Part shown: piece after piece, positions 1 through 4,578 of the stretch | Layout: every line of letters begins with the position of its first letter | Numbering within the stretch: the first letter of the stretch is position 1 | The notes under the pieces: model-generated | What the model was told of the DNA's origin: nothing | What the model saw: the letters and a program-made list of their open reading frames with translations, nothing else | Databases searched by the model: none | NCBI GenBank assembly: GCA_016200725.1 | Contig: JACQEE010000182.1 | Span: 1 to 6,939 of the forward strand | From: Chloroflexota bacterium | Lineage (GTDB): Bacteria; Chloroflexota; Dehalococcoidia; SHYB01 | Direction of reading: 5' to 3' | Length of the DNA stretch: 6,939 bases | Position numbers and translations under genes: made by a program

Positions 1-1
1 C

Positions 2-211
2 TTTGGCTTCGATGCGACTAAGGCGCTCGGCGTTGACGTTCCGGGCTCGGTGTGTGCATACCTGGCTGCTCATGCGACGCCGATGAACTTCTCGGGGCGC
101 AATATCAACGCGCCTAGTTTCGCGATCGACGCGGGCCTCGTGGACGGCACGAAGTTGCCGCCGCCGTATGGGCCGACGCATTGGGGCGTCCCTGGGCGAG
201 CAGCGCTCTAA
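2..211 (+). CDS. Short-chain dehydrogenase/reductase, C-terminal fragment (5' end outside window)
   Basis: Only the last 69 residues are visible, open from base 2 to the TAA at 209-211. They include VCAYLAAHATPMNFSGRNI (ending near residue 39) followed by FAIDAGLV. This matches the C-terminal end of classical SDR enzymes, where a helix of the type 'VAxLAS..A.xxTG..I' leads into a short strand with 'vDGG' (here IDAG). Such enzymes are soluble NAD(P)-dependent oxidoreductases acting on hydroxyl or keto groups. The Rossmann fold and the catalytic Ser-Tyr-Lys lie upstream of the window, so neither substrate nor activity can be judged. The tail after IDAG is longer than usual (about 25 residues, Pro-rich) and has no recognised function. 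The gene converges on the LLM oxidoreductase with 11 bases between stops. The SDR assignment is moderately secure; a more specific call is not possible. Confidence 0.6.
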   Translation, partial: FGFDATKALGVDVPGSVCAYLAAHATPMNFSGRNINAPSFAIDAGLVDGTKLPPPYGPTHWGVPGRAAL

Positions 212-222
212 AAGTCATGCCG

Positions 223-1095
223 CTAGCGGAGCGCCGTGATGAATCGCTCCGCGGCCTGCAAGTGCTGGCCTACGCGGGTGAAGCCGCAGTCCATCGTGTT
301 GATGTCCACGTGTGAGACTGCGAGGGCCTGCCACTGCCGCGCCCGCTCGGCGCACTCTTCGGGCGATGACGCGTTCCGAAGGGCGACGCGACCTTCGATA
401 CCGACATCCTTGGGGTCGCGGCCAGCGGTTACGGCGCTTTCTCGTACGCGAGCCACCATCTCCCGCATCCTCGGCTTGGTAGGGTCGAGGCCGGGCGGGA
501 GCCAGCCCTCGGCTAGGCGGCCGGCCCGCTCCAGGACGGCCTCGGCGAGGCCGCCGAGCCAGATTGGAATCGGCCTCTGAACAGGCAGCGGGTTGAGGCC
601 GGCCGCCTCGATGGTATGCCAACGCCCCTTGAACGTCACCGATGGCTTTGCCCACAGTTCGCGCATGACGGCGATCTGCTCCTCCGAACGCTTCCCGCGA
701 TCGCGGAAGTTCTCTCCGAGCGCTTCGTACTCGATAGTGTTCCAGCCAGTGCCGACACCGAGGCGCAGACGGCCGTGGCTGAGCACGTCCACTTCGGCGG
801 CCTGCTTGGCGACGAGGGCAGTCTGGCGCTGGCTGAGGATGAGCACGCCGGTCATCAGTTCGATGCGCGTGGTGATGGCGGCAAGATAGCCAAAGAGGAC
901 GAAAGGCTCGTGGAACATGTGCTTCCAGTGGTAGGCTCCTTTGAAGTCGGGGCGCTTCGTGGTGTCAGCACCAAGGACATGGTCGTAGATGAGGAGATGG
1001 TCGTAGCTCATGGCTTCGACGGCCTGAACGAACTCGCGGATGGCGGCTGGGTCGGTACCTATCTCGGTCTGGGGAAAGGTGATGCCGATTTTCAT
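223..1095 (-). CDS. LLM class F420/FMN-dependent oxidoreductase (luciferase-like monooxygenase family)
   Basis: The 290-residue protein has the full single-domain length of the bacterial luciferase-like TIM-barrel family. Visible landmarks are the N-terminal strand MKIGITFPQ (1-9), YDHLLIYDHV (31-40) in the usual flavin-pocket position, LMTGVLILSQRQ (80-91), the signature GRLRLGVGTGWNTIEYEALG (108-127), and PIPIWLGG (175-182) before the barrel's last part. The closest subfamily by eye is the F420-dependent TIGR03619 type. Members transfer hydride from F420H2, or use reduced FMN with O2, in the cytoplasm. The substrate cannot be read from the sequence. The ATG at 1093-1095 is well supported: AGGAGG (1100-1105) lies four bases upstream and an extended -10 TGCTACAAT lies just before that. 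The gene is transcribed alone, divergently from ftsY, and ends convergently with the SDR. No frameshift or missing motif is seen. The family call is firm; the choice between F420 and FMN is inference. Confidence 0.9.
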   Translation of the reverse strand: MKIGITFPQTEIGTDPAAIREFVQAVEAMSYDHLLIYDHVLGADTTKRPDFKGAYHWKHMFHEPFVLFGYLAAITTRIELMTGVLILSQRQTALVAKQAAEVDVLSHGRLRLGVGTGWNTIEYEALGENFRDRGKRSEEQIAVMRELWAKPSVTFKGRWHTIEAAGLNPLPVQRPIPIWLGGLAEAVLERAGRLAEGWLPPGLDPTKPRMREMVARVRESAVTAGRDPKDVGIEGRVALRNASSPEECAERARQWQALAVSHVDINTMDCGFTRVGQHLQAAERFITALR

Positions 1096-1099
1096 GAAT

Positions 1100-1105
1100 C
1101 CTCCT
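1100..1105 (-). promoter_or_regulatory. Shine-Dalgarno site of the LLM oxidoreductase
   Basis: The - strand reads AGGAGG followed by ATTC and the ATG. This is a perfect anti-SD match at slightly short spacing (4 bases), and it fixes the start at 1095. Confidence 0.8.
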
Positions 1106-1116
1106 GAAACGTCGCG

Positions 1117-1125
1117 ATTGTAGCA
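1117..1125 (-). promoter_or_regulatory. Extended -10 promoter of the LLM oxidoreductase gene
   Basis: On the - strand the sequence is TGC-TACAAT, an extended -10 (TGn) with five of six hexamer bases matching TATAAT. Counting 7 bases from the hexamer end puts transcription start near 1110 and gives a leader of about 15 bases that just holds the AGGAGG. The -35 region is poor (CCAACA at a 17-base spacer, 1140-1145), which is normal for extended -10 promoters. The call is by pattern only. Confidence 0.55.
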
Positions 1126-1172
1126 TCGGCAACGCAGGGTGTTGGTCTCACCGGAGACTGACGAAGATGGCG

Positions 1173-1181
1173 TGCTACACT
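1173..1181 (+). promoter_or_regulatory. Extended -10 promoter of ftsY, predicting a leaderless mRNA
   Basis: The + strand reads TGC-TACACT, with the hexamer at 1176-1181. If the last T is -7, then +1 is base 1188, exactly the A of an ATG. This is the standard spacing of leaderless promoters. No convincing -35 is present at 16-18 bases, and no SD lies at a useful distance from the 1188 ATG, which agrees with leaderless initiation. The element lies inside the reading frame of the alternative upstream ATG at 1167, which argues against that start. Confidence 0.55.
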
Positions 1182-1187
1182 GGCCGC

Positions 1188-2138
1188 ATGCCTCTGGGAC
1201 TGTTCAAGAAAAGAGAAAAGACCGAGGCCGGGCTCAAGAAGACGCGCGATACGTTTTTCGGACGCATCGGGCGCGCCTTTGCCCGGACGACGGTGGACGA
1301 TAGTGTCTGGGATGAACTCGAAGAGGCATTGATTGCATCGGATGCAGGCGCGGTGCTTGCGTCGCGCCTCCTGGAAACCGTGCGCGAACGGTGCAAGCGC
1401 GAGCACGCGACCGATGGCACATCGGTACGAGGCATCCTCGTCGATGAGATGCTTCGTATTCTGAATGTCGGCGCATCCCAGTCGCCGATGGCGAACGAGC
1501 CTCCCACGTTGCCGTCGAAGCCGTACGTGGTATTGATGGTGGGCGTGAACGGCGTGGGCAAGACGACAAGCATCGCGAAACTGGCATACTTGCTGGCCAC
1601 GCAGGAGAAGCAGGTGGTACTCGCGGCGGGTGACACCTTCCGCGCTGCAGGCATCGAGCAACTCGAGATCTGGGGACAGCGTGCGAAGGCGAGTGTCATC
1701 GCGCACAAGCATGGTGCCGACCCCGGTGCGGTGGCCTTCGATGCGCTGCAGGCGGCCCAGGCCCGCGGGGCGGACGTGGTCATCATCGACACGGCGGGAC
1801 GGTTGCATACAAAAGTGAATCTCATGGAAGAACTAAAGAAGATTCATCGTGTCGTGCAGCGCTTCGACGCTAAGTCGCCGCACGAGACGCTGCTGGTGCT
1901 CGACGCGACGACCGGCCAGAACGGCGTGGCCCAGGCGAAGAGTTTTGCCGAGGCCGTCGGCGTCACCGGCCTATTCCTGGCGAAACTGGACGGCACGGCG
2001 AAAGGCGGCGTGGCGCTGGCGATCGCCGATCAACTCAAGTTGCCTATCGTGTTCATTGGCACTGGCGAGCAGATCGACGACATAGCGCCTTTCGATGCGC
2101 GGGCGTACGTCGAAGCGCTGCTCGCCGCCGAGGCATAG
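1188..2138 (+). CDS. ftsY: Signal recognition particle receptor FtsY
   Basis: FtsY is the membrane-associated SRP GTPase that docks ribosome-SRP complexes on the SecYEG translocon and so delivers nascent inner-membrane proteins. From the ATG at 1188 the protein has 316 residues. [20 protein letters not shown] is the basic amphipathic start typical of short FtsY proteins that lack the acidic A domain. The N-domain helical bundle spans about 10-95. The G domain carries the P-loop GVNGVGKTT (119-127), [11 protein letters not shown] (149-159), DTAGR (201-205), [10 protein letters not shown] (265-274) and [13 protein letters not shown] (291-303). The DGTAKGG and IDD.PF signatures separate FtsY from Ffh. 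The guanine-specificity motif has Ala where TKxD is common. An in-frame ATG at 1167 would add seven residues (MACYTGR), but the -10 element overlaps that stretch and family proteins begin 'M.LF.K'. The stop is followed after three bases by the DUF2298 gene, suggesting co-transcription. Confidence 0.96.
   Translation: MPLGLFKKREKTEAGLKKTRDTFFGRIGRAFARTTVDDSVWDELEEALIASDAGAVLASRLLETVRERCKREHATDGTSVRGILVDEMLRILNVGASQSPMANEPPTLPSKPYVVLMVGVNGVGKTTSIAKLAYLLATQEKQVVLAAGDTFRAAGIEQLEIWGQRAKASVIAHKHGADPGAVAFDALQAAQARGADVVIIDTAGRLHTKVNLMEELKKIHRVVQRFDAKSPHETLLVLDATTGQNGVAQAKSFAEAVGVTGLFLAKLDGTAKGGVALAIADQLKLPIVFIGTGEQIDDIAPFDARAYVEALLAAEA
2130..2133 (+). promoter_or_regulatory. Shine-Dalgarno site for the TTG start of the DUF2298 gene
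   Basis: GAGG at the very end of ftsY lies 8 bases before TTG 2142. The SD is inside the ftsY coding region, as expected for translationally coupled genes. It supports a TTG start rather than a later codon, because the conserved N-terminal helix begins immediately at this point. Confidence 0.5.
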
Positions 2139-2141
2139 CCG

Positions 2142-2327
2142 TTGCTGGACGCGCTCGTCTGGTGGCTAGCCTTTCTGGCACTGGGCCTAGCGGCGCTGCC
2201 GCTAACGCTGCGTCTGTTTCGGCGACTGCCTGACCGGGGCTACGGCCTTTCGCGAGCGCTTGGTCTCCTGTTGTTCGGCTACATCTTTTGGATCCTGGGC
2301 ACGGCGCGAGTCCTGCGCTATGGGTAA
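2142..2327 (+). pseudogene. DUF2298 / Chlor_Arch_YYY membrane protein, N-terminal fragment (frame 0)
   Basis: This 61-codon piece begins at TTG and encodes one transmembrane helix (about residues 5-25, WWLAFLALGLAALPLTLRLF), a short basic loop LPDRGYGLSRALG, and a second helix LLLFGYIFWILGTA, then stops at TAA 2325-2327. The pattern 'ALPLT..LF..LPDRGYxxSRxLGLLLxGYxFWxLG' is the N-terminus of the TIGR03662/DUF2298 family, whose members are usually about 700 residues or longer. Sixty-one residues is therefore a fragment. The family's next conserved block resumes in a different frame at about 2315. Read naively, a -1 slip on GGG (2322-2324) would rejoin the frames, but family members normally have about 70 more residues between these helices and the next block. 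A deletion of 3n+1 bases therefore fits better. The family has no established biochemical function. Confidence 0.7.
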
Positions 2328-2512
2328 TCGTTCGAGCGCACAACCCGGCCATCGCGCACACCGAGCAGCCGATGGACTTCGCGCTACTCAACGGCATCCT
2401 GAAGAGCCCGCACTTCCCGCCGAACGACCCGTGGTACTCGGGCCAGTCGATTTCCTACTACTATTTCGGTTACCTGATGTTTGCAGGCGTGACGAAACTG
2501 ACCGCGATCTAG
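2288..2512 (+). pseudogene. DUF2298 / Chlor_Arch_YYY membrane protein, second fragment ending at in-frame TAG
   Basis: From about 2315 this frame encodes ALWVIVRAHNPAI, then HTEQPMDFALLNGILKS, FPPNDPWYSGQSISYYYFGY and LMFAGVTKLTAI, then TAG (2510-2512). These are the best conserved motifs of the family: 'R..NP.I..TE.PMDf..lNaIl.s..FPP.DPW.sG..IsYYYFGY'. The ATG at 2288 is only the first ATG of the open frame; residues before ALW (MDPGHGASP) are an out-of-frame reading of the preceding fragment and are not family-like. The sequence after the TAG continues in the same frame with SAVTYNIAIA, the expected family continuation, so the stop interrupts one coding unit and is not a natural end. No separate SD is evident for this piece. 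Confidence 0.7.
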
Positions 2513-2518
2513 TCGGCG

Positions 2519-4510
2519 GTGACGTACAACATCGCCATCGCGACGGTGGCGGGCATGGCGGCGAGCGGCGCGCTGTGCCTCGGCTACAACGTGGTTGCGT
2601 CGATGCACGGCGGGAACGGGCAGCGGCCGCGAGTGGGTACGGCACTGGTATTTGGGCTGGTAGCCGTGCTGTTCTTGCTGTTCATCGGAAATCTTGTGGG
2701 AACACTGGAGTACTTTCATGCCAACGGCATCGGATCGCACACTTTCTGGGGCTGGTTGAAGATCGATGGGCTGACCGGCCACGGCAGCAGCAGGCACTGG
2801 TACCCCAGCGAGGGCGGCTGGTGGTGGTGGCGGTCAACGCGGGTGATTAGCACCCTCGGGCCGAATGGCCAGACAATCGACTACACGATCACCGAGTTCC
2901 CGTTCTTCAGCCTACTGCTTGGCGATCTGCACCCGCACGTGATGTCGCTGCCGTTCGTCATGCTGGCGATAGGCGTGGCCTTCGCAGCCCTGCGGTCCCC
3001 GAGCGTCTGTGGTCTGGCATTGAGCGGCCCTATGTTGTGGTCGAAGGACTGGGAGGCGCACCCCATCGCTCGAGCCATCGCGTGGGGCCCGCGAGCAGTG
3101 TGGGAGGCAGTGCGGTCTCGGTTCTGGCTCGTGCTGCTGACTGTCATTACGAGACTGCGTGGCGAGGATGTGCGGTTCTTGAGGCTGGCGGCGTGCTGCG
3201 TGGCATTCCTCGTTGCCGAGTTCTTGCTCTTCTCGCCGTTCTACCTCGATCTGCACACGAGGACTGCGATCCTGACGGTGCGGCGAGTCCAGACGCGACA
3301 GATACACTACTTTCTGGTGCTCGGTCCCTTCCTGATGCTGAGTCTCTCCCTGCTGGCGGCGCTCTCGTGGCAGAACTTCGGCCGCGAGGTGGTACGGCGG
3401 TTGGCGGCACGACTGGCCGGGCCGGAGCAGATGCAAGGAGTGCCGACGATCCCGGGTAGGAGTGGAGCGGCACCCAGCAGCCTCCGTGCTCGGTATAGCG
3501 GGCTCACCACGAATGGGCAGTTAGCACTCTGGGCCATTCTGCTGCCGCTCGTACCGTGGGCGCTCTGGGCAGTCATTGAACTGGGGTCGGGCGTCCATGA
3601 TGGCGCGCTGGGCGATAGCGTACTGGCAGTGGGAAGCCGCTTCTGGCATCTCCTACCGCTATTCGTGATTCTGAGCCTAGCGCTCGGCGTACTATTCCGC
3701 CTCGTCACACCCATCCGTGAGCAGTCGGCGGCGCTGCAGTTCACGGTGCTGCTGGTGGTGTTCGCGTTCCTGTTGACGATGGGCGCGGAGTTGTTCCACA
3801 TCTGGGATGTCTTCAACGACTCGCCAGAACTGCGCATGAACACGGTGTTCAAGTTCTACTACCAGGCATGGGCGCTCTTCAGCATCGTGGGCGCGGCAAG
3901 CCTGTATTGGTGGTGGTCGCACAGGCCGGCGCGCGGGGCGAATGGACGCTACGTGTGGGCGAGCACGATGGCCTTCTTCGCGGTATTCATCGGCGCGGGC
4001 TTTGTCTACGTACCTCCGGCGATCGCGTCGATGACCTCGAATTTCGAGCCGAAAGCGACGCTCAACGCGCTGGCGGACTTCCTGCGGGCATCGCCGCAAG
4101 AGTACGAGGCGGCGCAGTGGCTCAAGAGCCGGAGCGGTGCCTCCGTGATCGTCGAGGCGTGGCGCGAGGCCGCGGGTGGGAGCGACTACCTGCCGGAGGT
4201 GAGCCGCATGTCGCGGATCAGCGGCCTGCCAACGGTGTTGGGCTGGCCAGGCCACGAGAAGCAGTGGCGCGACGACTCGCAGAGTGAGATCGACCGGCGA
4301 GCGAGCGACGTCGACACGATCTACCAGGGCAACGTACAACAGGCGCAGGCGCTGCTGAAACAGTACGGGGTCACCTATGTCGTCGTGGGTGACCTGGAGC
4401 GGCAGACCTACGGCGCGGCGGTACTTAACAGATTCGATGGGACGTTAGACATCGCGTTCAAGAATGAGCGCGTAGTAATATACAAAGCCCCAGCGGCCTC
4501 GACGCGCTGA
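2519..4510 (+). CDS. DUF2298 / Chlor_Arch_YYY family membrane protein, main C-terminal part (663 residues)
   Basis: This long frame is the bulk of the DUF2298 protein. It is a very hydrophobic polytopic membrane protein. Family motifs in order are WYPSEGGWWWWRSTRVI (about residues 94-110), DYTITEFPFFS (121-131), LLGDLHPHVMSLPFV (133-147), SPFYLDLH near the middle, RMNTVFKFYYQAW (bases 3833-3871), and a soluble C-terminal domain with GLPTVLGWPGHEKQWR (4223-4270), DVDTIYQ and YVVVGDLERQTYG. The GTG at 2519 is merely the first usable codon after the TAG. The true N-terminus lies in the two preceding fragments, and no SD supports 2519. The NTWD-type motif expected between the LHPH block and the PFY block is not found; LLTVITRLRG (near 3136-3165) may be a join across a missing segment. 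The following TIGR03663 gene is the usual genomic partner. The role is unknown; lipid-linked glycan work has been suggested by context only. Confidence 0.85.
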   Translation: MTYNIAIATVAGMAASGALCLGYNVVASMHGGNGQRPRVGTALVFGLVAVLFLLFIGNLVGTLEYFHANGIGSHTFWGWLKIDGLTGHGSSRHWYPSEGGWWWWRSTRVISTLGPNGQTIDYTITEFPFFSLLLGDLHPHVMSLPFVMLAIGVAFAALRSPSVCGLALSGPMLWSKDWEAHPIARAIAWGPRAVWEAVRSRFWLVLLTVITRLRGEDVRFLRLAACCVAFLVAEFLLFSPFYLDLHTRTAILTVRRVQTRQIHYFLVLGPFLMLSLSLLAALSWQNFGREVVRRLAARLAGPEQMQGVPTIPGRSGAAPSSLRARYSGLTTNGQLALWAILLPLVPWALWAVIELGSGVHDGALGDSVLAVGSRFWHLLPLFVILSLALGVLFRLVTPIREQSAALQFTVLLVVFAFLLTMGAELFHIWDVFNDSPELRMNTVFKFYYQAWALFSIVGAASLYWWWSHRPARGANGRYVWASTMAFFAVFIGAGFVYVPPAIASMTSNFEPKATLNALADFLRASPQEYEAAQWLKSRSGASVIVEAWREAAGGSDYLPEVSRMSRISGLPTVLGWPGHEKQWRDDSQSEIDRRASDVDTIYQGNVQQAQALLKQYGVTYVVVGDLERQTYGAAVLNRFDGTLDIAFKNERVVIYKAPAASTR

Positions 4511-4578
4511 GTACTCGTACAGAAAGTCGTCCACCGTACGGACTCAGGGCTTCGCCTGCGCGGCCCATCACAGAGGTA
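4511..4578 (+). other. Gap between the DUF2298 and TIGR03663 genes
   Basis: This stretch of 68 bases holds an 8-base palindrome CCGTACGG (4534-4541) without a T-run, and no convincing terminator. The frame of the downstream gene is open through it from 4468, but it contains no ATG, GTG or TTG in that frame before 4579. GAGG at 4573-4576 is only two bases from the ATG at 4579, too close for a good SD. Read-through transcription from the ftsY promoter is plausible. Confidence 0.5.

Noticed and set aside
220..229. Palindrome CCGCTAGCGG over the LLM stop codon, with TTTT six bases further on the - strand
   Set aside because: The stem is only 4 bases with a two-base loop and the T-run is short and displaced, so it is not a credible intrinsic terminator.
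1092..1808. - strand open frame of 238 codons opposite ftsY
   Set aside because: It is antisense to the ftsY NG domain and its translation has no recognisable fold or motif.
2315..2330. Programmed -1 ribosomal frameshift in DUF2298 at TATGGGTAA
   Set aside because: GGG before a stop is a weak slip site with no X-XXY-YYZ heptamer or obvious downstream stem, the family-like ALW block begins upstream of the slip point, and a further in-frame TAG follows, so damage or sequence error fits better.
4476..4484. TAATATACA as a -10 promoter for the TIGR03663 gene
   Set aside because: The bases encode the conserved VVIYK end of DUF2298, there is no -35, and the predicted start would leave a leader of about 90 bases; coding constraint explains the AT-rich patch.
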